Source: Rhinopithecus roxellana
Lineage: Eukaryota > Chordata > Mammalia > Primates > Cercopithecidae
Direction of reading: 5' to 3'
Length of the DNA stretch: 64,000 nucleotides
NCBI RefSeq assembly: GCF_007565055.1
Contig: NC_044565.1
Location: forward strand, 39,455,711 to 39,519,710
The notes beneath the pieces are model-generated. The model was not told the origin of the DNA and searched no databases. It was given only the letters and a program-made list of their open reading frames with translations. The position numbers and the translations under genes are program-made. Shown piece after piece: positions 56,037-64,000 of the stretch. Each line of letters starts with the position of its first letter. The stretch's first letter is position 1.

Positions 56037-56660
56037 GCCAGGCACGGTGGCTCACGCCTGTGATCCCAGCACTTTGGGAGGCCAAGGTGGGCAGATCATC
56101 TGAGGTCGGGAGTTCAGGACCAGCCTGACCAACATGGAGAAACCCCATCTCTACTAAAAACACAAAATTACGGCCGGGCGCGGTGGCTCAAGCCTGTAAT
56201 CCCAGCACTTTGGGAGGCCGAGACGGGCGGATCACGAGGTCAGGAGATCGAGACCATCTTGGCTAACACGGTGAAACCCCGTCTCTACTAAAAATACAAA
56301 AAAACTAGCCGGGCGAGGTGGCGGGCGCCTGTAGTCCCAGCTACTCGGGAGGCTGAGGCAGGAGAATGGCGTAAACCCGGGAGGCGGAGTTTGCAGTGAG
56401 CTGAGATCCGGCCACTGCACTCCAGTCCGGGCGACAGAGCCAGACTCCGCCTCAAAAAAAAAAAAAAAAAAAAAAAACACACACACAAAATTAGCCAGGC
56501 GTGGTGGTGCATGCTTGTAATCCCAGCTACTCAGGAGGCTGAGGCAAGAGAATCGCTTGAACCTGGGAGGCGGAAGTTGTGGAGACCCGAGATCGCGCCA
56601 TTACTCACACTCCAGCCTGGGCAACAAGAGCAAAACTCCATATCAAAAAATAATAATAAA
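56037..56660 (+). mobile_element. AluS-like, split by a younger AluY
   Basis: Left part 56037-56171 and right part 56476-56660 join into one Alu. 'acacaaaatta' is duplicated around the insert. Confidence 0.95.
56172..56475 (+). mobile_element. AluY, Old World monkey type, inside another Alu
   Basis: Near-consensus young copy in the same orientation as its host Alu. Confidence 0.97.
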
Positions 56661-56717
56661 ATAAAAATAAATAAAAATCATGTTTGTTTTTTGTTTCCAT
56701 AACAATTAGAGAAATTT

Positions 56718-57002
56718 GGCCGGGCTCAGTGGCTCACGCCTGTAATCCCAGCACTTTGGGAGGTGGAGGCGGGTGGATCACAAGGTCAGGAGTTCAAGAC
56801 CAGCCTGGCCAAGATGGTGAAACCCCGTCTCTACTAAAAAACAAAAATATAGCCAGGCATGGTGGCAGGTGCCCGTAATCCCAGCCACTCGGGTGGCTGA
56901 GGTACAGAACTGCTTGAACCCAGGAGGCAGAGGTTGCAGTGAGCCGAGATCACGCCACTGCACTCCAGCCTGGGCAACAGAGCAAGACTCATCTCAAAAA
57001 AA
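56718..57002 (+). mobile_element. AluS-like
   Basis: 'aattagagaaattt' flanks both ends. Confidence 0.96.
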
Positions 57003-57055
57003 ATAATAATAATTAGAGAAATTTAACCCTCAGTATTGCTTTTAAGTTAAATAAA

Positions 57056-57357
57056 GGTTAGATGCAGTGGCTCATGCCTGTAATCCCAGCACTTTAGGAG
57101 GCCGAGGCAGGCAGCTCATGAAGTCAAGAGATCAAAACCATCCTGGCCAACATGGTGAAACCCGTCTCTACAAATATTACAAAAATCAGCTGGGCGCGGT
57201 GGTGCATGTCTGTAGTCCCAGCTACTCGGGAGGCTGAGGCAGGAGAATCACTTAAACCCAGGAGGTGGAGGATGCAGTGAGCCGAGATTGCGCCACTGCA
57301 CTCCAGCCTGGCAACAGAACGAGACTCCGTCTCAAAAAAAAAAAAAAAAAAAAAAAA
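57056..57357 (+). mobile_element. AluS-like
   Basis: 'ttaaataaag' flanks both ends; A-tail of about 23. Confidence 0.95.
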
Positions 57358-57608
57358 GACTTAAATAAAGATTGGAACTGAATGTCATCCTGAGCCCAGG
57401 ATTTCAGCCCTAAGTAAAACAATCAAAGGCATATCCCTTCGTTCCTCAGACTAATCGGCTATGCAGAGGTTGTGCTGCGAGGCACCTGCAAATCTTCTGT
57501 TGCCTACTCCCAACACCAAGACAGCCATGCCAGCTCCACAACACAGAACCACTCAAAAACTTCAAGTATCCTGGATATTATTCAGCAATGTATTTAAAAT
57601 AAAGTAAA

Positions 57609-57895
57609 GCCGGATGCAGTGGCTCACTCCTGTAATCCCAACACTTTGGGAGGCCGAGGCAGGCGGATCACCTGAGGTCAGAAGTTCAAGACTAGCCTGG
57701 CCAACGTGGTGAAACTCTGTCTCTACTAAAAATAAAAAATTAGCCAGGCATGGTGGTGGACATCTGTAATCCCAGCTACACAGGAGGCTGAGGCAGAAGA
57801 ATCACCTGAACTTGGGAGGCGGAGTTTGTAGTGAGCGGAGATCACACCACTACACTCCAGCCTGGGCAACAAAAGCAAAACTCCATCTCAAAATA
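57609..57895 (+). mobile_element. AluS-like
   Basis: Head 'gccggatgcagtggctcact'; 'aaataaa' on both sides. Confidence 0.94.
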
Positions 57896-58197
57896 AAAAT
57901 AAACTAAGAGAAAAAGTTTTCAGGCAAATTCTTCTCTGGGTATCCTGCTGTTTTATCTCCTAACAAAACAAATGAATCAAAATGTGGTCCACCTAGAGAG
58001 GAGAAGTGCCCCCCAATGTTTGGGGATTCTAAGGCATTACCCACACATGTGCTGTTGTCTCTTAGCCTGCAGAAGAAGAGATATAGGCCTCATCCCCATA
58101 AGAGACCAAACACCTCAAAAACCCAGATGTCAAATTTTCTAGGAAACTCTCTTGGACTGCTCAAAGAGTAAAATTTGATAGAAATAGGAAGCATTCA
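57896..58197. other. unique intronic DNA
   Basis: Nothing recognised. Confidence 0.5.
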
Positions 58198-58467
58198 GCC
58201 GGGCGGCGTGTCTCACGCCTGTAATCCTAGCACTCTGGGAGGCCAGGGTCAGGAGATCAAAACCATCCTGGCCAACATGGTGAAACCCAGTCTCTACTGA
58301 AAATACAAAAATTAGCTGGGTGTGGTGGCACATGCCTGTAACCCCAGCTACTCGGGAGGCTGAGACAGGAGAATGGCTTGAACCCGGGAGGCAGATATTT
58401 CAGTGAGCCGAGATGGGGCCACTGCACTCCAGCCTGGCGACAAAGCAAGACTCTCTAAAAAAAGAAA
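58198..58467 (+). mobile_element. AluS-like with left-arm deletion
   Basis: 'gaaataggaagcattca' flanks both ends. Confidence 0.95.
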
Positions 58468-58724
58468 GGAAATAGGAAGCATTCACTAGTGATTTATGAT
58501 TGATATCAACTAAGATTACTTAGAAAGTCTAGAATCACACCTGAGATATAACTCCTTACATTTCATTTGCTTTTTTTTTCTGGATTCAAATCCTGTAGGC
58601 AAAATCAGTTTTAAAAAATACAGAAGTGCCTTTTTAAAGAATAAACAGTTTCGAAAAAACAGCAAATTCAAAAGGATAGTGGATTAAATTTCAACATTGA
58701 CTTTAATCAAAATGTAATTTTAGG

Positions 58725-58878
58725 CTGTTTAGATTCCCTGGGCCTGTTTCTTAAACCTTTACAATGGGTGTCCACTATATAAGGTTTTTTTCAAGAAACA
58801 AATGAAACAACATGTAAAACATCTCAGCACAGTTCCAACACATAGGAGACCTACAAAAGTCAGTAATTCTTTTTATAG
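58725..58878 (+). mobile_element. MIR SINE
   Basis: 'ccctgggcctgtttcttaaa', 'aaacctttacaatggg', then 'tctcagcacagttccaacac' in MIR order. Confidence 0.7.
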
Positions 58879-58949
58879 TCTGTCTCTAGAGTACATTGAC
58901 ACTAGCTTCATTCCTATAACTAGTTCTCGATCTAAATAGAGTTGTCCAA

Positions 58950-59253
58950 GGCCGGGTGCCATGGCTCACGCCTGTAATCCCAGCACTTTGGGAGGCTGAG
59001 GCAGGTGGATCACAAGGTCAGGAGTTCAAGACCAGCTTAGCCAATATGGTGAAACCTCGTCTCTACTAAACATACAAAAATTAGCTGGGCATGGTGGCGG
59101 GTGCCTGTAGTCCCAGCTACTCGGGAGGCTGAGGCAGGAGAATCGCTTGAGACTGGGAGGCAGAGGTTGCAGTGAGCCGAGATTGCGCCACTGCACTCTA
59201 GCCTGTCTCAAAAAAATAAACAAATAATAAATAATAATAATAATTAAAAAACT
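58950..59253 (+). mobile_element. AluS/Y-like
   Basis: 'agagttgtccaa' flanks both ends; AAT-rich tail. It sits at the edge of the hAT element that follows. Confidence 0.95.
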
Positions 59254-59512
59254 AGAGTTGTCCAATATGATGTTTATTAGCCACATGTGGCTACTGAGCA
59301 CTTGAAATGTGGCTAGTCCGAGATATGAGCTTTAAGTGTAAAATACTGGATTTCTAAGACCTAGTGAAAAAGGTAACAGAAAATCTTGTCAATATTCTGT
59401 ATATTGATTATATGTGAAGTGATAATACTTTGGATATTCTGGATTAAATAAGATATATTATTAAAATTAATTTCACCTTTTTGGCTCACATATTTCTATT
59501 GGACGGTCTAGT
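59254..59512. mobile_element. hAT-type nonautonomous transposon
   Basis: The ends 'gttgtccaatatgatg' and, in reverse, 'accgtccaatagaaatat' are near inverted repeats. 'agccacatgtggctactgag' is typical of a widespread mammalian hAT MITE. Exact name not certain. Confidence 0.75.
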
Positions 59513-60002
59513 CTATACTTTGACTTCAAGCTGGAAATTATGCTTTCTTAACCATGCAGTGGACTGCTTGACAGATGCCACTCGGGTTAAAGCCACCCCT
59601 TATCCAGCAGACACTCATTTTAACGCTCCCAACTTCCACAACCGGGGAAAGCTAGCGACCTAAAACTCTTAATTTTAAAAAATCCAGATCCCACAGATCT
59701 GCTGAGGAAACGCGACTGTTACCAAGAGATTCAGAAGAGATGTCTTGAAGGAAAAACCCCCGTGGGTGTCAGTCAGTCCTACCGGGGGACTGGGAACTTC
59801 AGCATAAAAAGCTCACCCTTAGGAAAGTGAGAAGGGGCGACGGAACGAGCAAATCAGAAGGAACCCAATGTGGAGCCACGGAGTAGAGATCTGAGGAGGA
59901 AAAGCCTTTCAGCTTGTGGGGACGGGGGAAAGCGAGGGGGCGAGTCTGAAGCCAGCGGCCAAGGGGCTCTGCTCCAAGCCGGAGACTAGAGAAAAGAGCA
60001 GT
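59513..60002 (-). other. COMMD1: 5' end of COMMD1 intron 1
   Basis: Repeat-free stretch immediately after the first splice donor. GC content rises toward the exon. It may hold intronic regulatory sites near the promoter, but none is identified with confidence. Confidence 0.7.
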
Positions 60003-60004
60003 AC
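60003..60004 (-). other. COMMD1: COMMD1 exon 1 splice donor
   Basis: Reads AAG|GTACTG on the minus strand. The GT is intact. Intron positions +4 to +6 (CTG) depart from the AGT consensus, so the site is only moderately strong. It follows a complete Lys codon, giving a phase 0 junction. Confidence 0.9.
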
Positions 60005-60184
60005 CTTAAGAATCCCCCTCATCTTTGCCAAAAAGGGGCGGAACTCCTCGGGTGGCACCTCTGGATACAGCTGGCTCCGTAGCAGCTCCTCTGTGATGCC
60101 GGGGTGCCCGTGGAAAGTGTCCTGGGCTAGCGCATTCAGCAGCCCGTTCAGGGGCTTGCTGCCCTCAAGCTCGCCCGCCGCCAT
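60005..60184 (-). CDS. COMMD1: COMMD1 coding exon 1 (partial gene)
   Basis: Encodes residues 1-60, from MAAGELEGSKPLNGLLNALA to FLAKMRGILK, then a GT donor. This matches the start of COMMD1 (MURR1), a protein of about 190 residues. COMMD1 belongs to the COMMD/CCDC22/CCDC93 (CCC) complex that works with retriever and WASH in endosomal recycling of membrane proteins such as the copper pump ATP7B. It also promotes ubiquitination of NF-kappaB RelA. This exon encodes the first half of the alpha-helical N-terminal domain; the COMM domain lies in later exons outside the window. The start is fixed by homology and by a good context (AGAGCATGG). Against the human protein as I recall it, residues 9, 13 and 27 differ (Ser, Asn, His). 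The frame reads on into the intron, so the exon end rests on the donor and homology. Confidence 0.95.
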
Positions 60185-60290
60185 GCTCTGCGAAAGCCCC
60201 GCCCCGCAACAGCTGAGCCGTACCCCGCCACGGCGGCCGAGATGTGCCTAAACGGCCTGTGCAAAAGCACCACCGGAAAGCTGGAGGCAA
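60185..60290 (-). promoter_or_regulatory. COMMD1: COMMD1 5' UTR and core promoter
   Basis: GC-rich and without a TATA box. A GC box (CCCCGCCCCGC on + at 60197-60207) suits Sp1-type factors. CCGGAA at 60273-60278 (+) is an ETS-family core. ATGGCGGC over the start codon itself resembles a YY1 site. These fit a broadly expressed TATA-less promoter. The transcription start is not determined. Confidence 0.75.
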
Positions 60291-60825
60291 GGCTTCCCCA
60301 GGGGTCAGAGTTGGCAGCTTACAGCTTTGCTCTGCAAAACCCATCCCCTTAGGATACCTCCACGGAAATATCCGTTTGGTTCCAGGAGGGTCACTTTGCT
60401 TCCCCTGATCCCCTTCATCACTGCAGAGCCTACTGGAAAGAAAGATTGCTCGCAGAGATTATTGGAGATGGGGTAGCAGCCTACAAGGTTGGCAGTTTTA
60501 ATTTTTAGATGGCTGCATCTCATTCCAGGCCTTGCCAACCCATTAGCTGAATAGGATCGATCACTCAGATTTAATCTCTGCCTAATCCTTACCTGTCATC
60601 CTTTGTTCCAGAAAATTTAACTATCTCCCGATTACATAATGTTTTTGTGTGGGTTGTTAATTGCCTTTTTATATACACTTGTCTTGTCTTTCCAGCTAGA
60701 TCAGTGGTTCTGATCCAATGTTCTTTTATATAATAAATATTTTGTTAACACCTTTTTTACTATCCTGATATTAAATGCATAGCTAATACAACCTCCCACC
60801 CATATAATTTCAAAAAATCAATATA
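60291..60825. other. upstream flank of COMMD1, repeat-poor
   Basis: No Alu or other recognised repeat. A 77-codon minus-strand frame (60305-60538) has no recognisable features. Confidence 0.5.
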
Positions 60826-61150
60826 TTATTCAGCCATAAAATTGAATAAAGTACTGATACATGCTACAACATGAATGAGACTTAAAAACAGGGTAAGTAG
60901 AAGTCAGACATAAAAGGCCAAATATTGGACATCTCATTCATATGAAATGTTCAGAATAGAGAAATCCACGGAGACTGAAAGTAATGTAATAGCTGCCAGA
61001 ATCTGGAAGAGGGAGCAAATGGGCAGTGACTGTTTATAGGTACAGAGTTTCTTTGGGGCATGATGAAAACATTCTGGAAGTGGAAGCACAACCTTGTGAA
61101 TATACTAAAACCCACTGAATTGTACAGTTTAAAAGATTAGTAAAATGTTT
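60826..61150 (+). mobile_element. Old L1 3' end
   Basis: 'ttattcagccataaaattga', 'acatgaatgagacttaaa' and 'cactgaattgtacagttta' occur in the order of an L1M-type ORF2 end and 3' UTR. Confidence 0.75.
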
Positions 61151-61311
61151 GTATAAACAAACTCTTTTATATTTGGCCAACTAAACTAATGAAGAGAGAA
61201 CAGCTGTCTAAAGTTACTTTATGGAAATCTCTGTTGTGCCAACATACAAAAATCGTTATTCTCTTGAATATGATTAAGGTATTGTGTTTGGAAGTAGCCT
61301 TGAGGGTTCAA

Positions 61312-61606
61312 CCTTTTTTTTTTTTAGACTGGGTTGTTGAGACTCTGTTGCCCAGGCTGGAGTGCAGTGACATGATCTTGGCTCACTACAACCTCTGACT
61401 GGGCTCAAGCCATCCTCCCACTCAGTCTCTCAAGTAGCTGGGAATACAGGCTCATGCCACCATGCTCAGCTAGTTTTGTATTTTTTTTGTAGAGACAGGT
61501 TTTTGCCATGTCACTCAGGCTGCTCTCCAACTCCTGAGCTCAAATGCTCTTCCTGACTCGGCCTACCAAAGTGCTGGGATTAAAGGTGTGAGCCACCGTG
61601 CCCAGC
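61312..61606 (-). mobile_element. AluJ-like
   Basis: Diverged reverse dimer ending 'accgtgcccagc'. Confidence 0.92.
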
Positions 61607-61823
61607 ATACACCTCAGTTTCAGGTACAATTTTTGGTAACTTAATCCCAGCACTTTACATGTGTTCTTCTATTGACTTTTTTCCTTTTCAATGAGGAAAA
61701 TCAGCATCTGATTATAGCTGAATTGTTTCTTTTTAATAGCCAAATGATTTCTATCTTTGTCTCAATCATACTAAGTGTATGAAAACTACACTTGCCATCA
61801 TTGGTATCAACCTTTTGGTTTTT
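61607..61823. other. unique intergenic DNA
   Basis: Nothing recognised. Confidence 0.45.
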
Positions 61824-61880
61824 CCTTCCTTCCTCCCCTCCCTCCCTCCCTCCCTCCTTCTCTCCCTTCCTTTCTTTCCT

Positions 61881-61963
<83 letters not shown>

Positions 61964-61972
61964 CTTTTATTT
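61824..61972. repeat. CCTT/CTTT microsatellite
   Basis: CCCT and CCTT units grade into about 25 clean TTTC units, forming a long pyrimidine strand. It is the expanded tail of the next reverse Alu. Open frames through it are artefacts. Confidence 0.97.
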
Positions 61973-61979
61973 TCTTTTC

Positions 61980-62268
61980 CTTTTTGAGACACAGTTTCCC
62001 TCTGTCACCCAGGCTGGAGTGCAGTGGTGTGACCTCAGCTCACTGCAACCTCCACCTCTCAGGTTTAAGTGAATTTCCTGTCTCAGCCTCCTGAGTAGCT
62101 GGGATTACAGGTGCCTGCCACCACACCTAGCTAATTTTTGTATTTTTAGTAGAGATGGGTTTTTGTCATGTTGGCCAGGCTGGTCTAGAACTTCTGACCT
62201 CTGGTGATGCACCTGCCTCAACTTCCCAAAGTGCTGGGATTACAGGCATGAGCCATTGTGCCCGCTGG
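61980..62268 (-). mobile_element. AluS-like
   Basis: Reverse dimer starting 'tttttgagacacagtttccc', ending 'ccattgtgcccgc'. Confidence 0.94.
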
Positions 62269-63112
62269 CTTCTCTTCATTTTATTAATAAAATATGAGCA
62301 AAATGCAATCGAACATTTAAATAATTGCATAAACAAACTCATCACGAAAGGTTGTGACTGCCAAAACTGAACTGAAACTCTTGGCTGTATCACCATACTG
62401 TAGTTCAAAATATCAATTCATCAGCTGATATAGAAAAACCTGAACTGAATGAAAGGTGGGTTGGAGTGAGAATGTTAATACATAGAAGAACAGGTGGTAA
62501 AATTGGAAGGACTACCTATATATCATTACAGTCAATGACTCTATCTAGTAGTTTAAAAGCTTATTTTTCAATTTTTTTCTTAATAGACTTTAACAGGCCT
62601 ACTTTTTCCAGGGAAGCGATGACAGAAGAGTGTGCCAGGTAAAGGATACATCAATGTCCACTGAAGCTAAGGATCCATTTGTACTAGTAATCTTCAAAAA
62701 CCAGACACCCTTCTCAGAGCCCCCACTGAGGATCTAAGCTTCTGCAAGATTCCTCTAAATAGAGGCCTCTACTTCCCTTGATTTTCCAGGAGAATGCTGG
62801 TCTCTTATTTCCCTCTAAACCTTTCCACTTTTATTCTGTTTTTTGTCAGATTGAAAAGAAATCACCGAAGGTTTATTTCAAGGTTGCTTCACATCGGCAT
62901 AATTAGGCTTATTGTCTTTAGCCAATCGGGTATTGTTCCTTTTTAAATAATTATATAATACTTCTTAAAAACATCCCGAAACCCCGGCTCTTAAAGACAA
63001 GGATGGAATACTTTGACTCTCTAACAGGAGCAGATCTTTATCTTCAATCAGATGCTTATTGTTAAGGAAGAAAAAAACAGTAGAACACACACACACAATG
63101 CTAGAATGATTT
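62269..63112. other. unique intergenic DNA
   Basis: About 840 bases without a recognised repeat or gene, 2-3 kb upstream of COMMD1. A short AC run lies near 63086. Confidence 0.5.
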
Positions 63113-63300
63113 TATTCATTGATTCAACAAATATATGAATCCTTATGAAGCAAAGTGCTAGCTTCTAAGAGGGTACAAAATGTGTAAACTCGGGTCATTA
63201 CCCTGAATTTATTATCTCACTGGGGCAGTTAGGCATACATGTTTAAAAAGGTCATGATACTAAGGGAGTTTATGAATAAAGCGTGAGATGTGTTATACAG
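63113..63300 (-). mobile_element. L2/MIR-type 3' end, reverse
   Basis: 'ttgattcaacaaatatatga', 'gaagcaaagtgctagctt' and the following stretch fit the reverse 3' end of L2. Confidence 0.6.
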
Positions 63301-63339
63301 ATTATAGTTGCTGTGGAAGTTCCGCCCTTTTATATTCTC

Positions 63340-63906
63340 GGTTCATTACTCCTCTTATAATTTCAGATGCCCTTGTACCCTGTCTAGACTTCATGCCCAG
63401 CCACTTTAATTACATTAGCATCTCAGAATCCTCTGCCCACTTGATCTTTCATATCTGCCTTATTAATCCCTACCCCTGGGTAAGCTCCACTGTCTGCTTT
63501 CTCAGCTTACTCTCCCAGGGTGCTAAGCCTAGCTGGAGAGAATTGTGTTCTTTGCTTTATCTGATTGTCTATGTGATATCGAACAGTAGTTCTTCCAATT
63601 TTTCCTGCTCTTGGAGCTCTTGATCCCAGAGGTTCCTTTATCTCAGCAGAAGACCTGATCTCCTCCTTTGATGAAGGAACCAAGAACTTGATATCATCTT
63701 CCATTTTTCCAATCTGAAAATTTTTCTGATCCTCACTCTTCCTTTCCAAAAATAACTTCACTCTTTACTGATGATCCTACCCCCTAGAAACTTCCTCCAG
63801 AATTTGACCTAACTATGATTTCCCCTCTCCTTGTGTGATCTTCACTCTCGGTCTCCACTGGCTCCTTCTTCTCAATCCACAAGCATGTTTAAGACTCTCC
63901 TTTTAC
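63340..63906 (+). mobile_element. L2 ORF2-region remnant
   Basis: 'gctcttgatcccagaggttc', 'tatctcagcagaagacctg' and 'ctccactggctccttcttc' match the inner part of L2. Many stops. The minus-strand open frame at 63507-63761 is a chance frame over it. Confidence 0.6.
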
Positions 63907-64000
63907 AGCTGTGCGTGGTGGCTCACGCCCCTAAGCCCAGCACTTTGGGAGGCGGAGGCGGGTGGATCACCTGAGGTCAGGAGTTCAAGATCAGCCTGGC
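63907..64000 (+). mobile_element. Alu, cut by the window end
   Basis: Left-arm start 'agctgtgcgtggtggctcac'; continues beyond 64000. Confidence 0.93.

Larger units (their letters stand above)
59880..60290. promoter_or_regulatory. COMMD1: CpG-rich region over exon 1 and promoter
   Basis: CpGs are frequent here and rare in the surrounding non-Alu DNA. The region spans the end of intron 1, exon 1 and the promoter, as in a typical housekeeping-type CpG island. Exact borders were not calculated. Confidence 0.7.

Noticed and set aside
1..60002. Search for an imprinted retrogene in COMMD1 intron 1, as with U2af1-rs1 (Zrsr1) in mouse Commd1 intron 1
   Set aside because: No zinc-finger/RRM-type frame like that gene is seen on either strand in this part of the intron. 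The intron extends beyond the window, so only this portion is excluded.
1..60002. COMMD1 exon 2 or later exons
   Set aside because: No frame resembling the rest of the protein was found. Intron 1 is expected to be much longer than the window.
59916..60251. 111-codon + strand frame opposite COMMD1 exon 1
   Set aside because: GC-rich antisense shadow of the exon and promoter with no homology recognised.
61775..62094. Long serine/phenylalanine open frames at the CTTT repeat
   Set aside because: They are translations of a tetranucleotide repeat running into an Alu.
63507..63761. 84-codon minus-strand frame near the window end
   Set aside because: It lies over an L2 remnant on the opposite strand and shows no protein family.
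1..64000. CRISPR arrays, bacterial operons, tRNA or rRNA genes
   Set aside because: No regularly spaced repeats of that kind and no tRNA- or rRNA-like sequence; the DNA is clearly primate.

Overview
This window is primate nuclear DNA. More than 80 Alu copies cover it. At least ten are young AluY with the Old World monkey sequence type: a 'gctcaagcctg' head, 'gagacgggcgg', 'ctagccgggcgagg' and 'gagctgagatccggcc'. Together with LTR7/HERV-H and LTR17/HERV-W copies, this points to a macaque, baboon or close relative rather than a human.

Only one host gene segment is supported: coding exon 1 of COMMD1 (MURR1) on the minus strand at 60005-60184, with a GC-rich promoter just above it (60185-60290) and a GT splice donor just below it (60003-60004). 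Everything from 60002 down to base 1 is therefore read as the 5' part of COMMD1 intron 1; exon 2 is not seen. Bases from about 60290 to 64000 are upstream intergenic DNA.

Layout. 1-10 kb: Alus and an old L1 (about 3.9-9.4 kb) cut up by Alus, one LTR and one unassigned insert. 10.3-10.8 kb: a Tigger-type DNA transposon remnant. 13.1-13.9 kb: a solo LTR17 (HERV-W) with a 4-bp target duplication. 15.2-29.5 kb: a nested retroviral block. An ERV1-type provirus (LTRs at 15.25-15.77 and 28.95-29.49 kb) carries a 4.3-kb HERV-H provirus (16042-20352) in its leader, a minus-strand LTR near its 3' end, and many Alus. 30-41 kb: more LTR pieces, an old LTR split by a younger one, and an orphan HERV-H gag fragment next to half an Alu. 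41-59 kb: L2, MIR and hAT remnants, very dense Alus and several unique AT-rich stretches. 60-64 kb: COMMD1 promoter, L1 and L2 ends, and a large CTTT microsatellite.

No new gene system was found. The most notable observations are structural: a perfect 21-bp-arm fold-back inside an Alu at 36743-36789, the provirus-in-provirus nesting, an Alu/HERV-H gag junction at 40.08 kb, a hairpin-plus-duplication at 28.3 kb, and a minus-strand LTR lying in sense orientation to COMMD1. All retroviral reading frames seen are broken. LTR and old-repeat family names come from memory of consensus sequences and should be confirmed with a repeat library.
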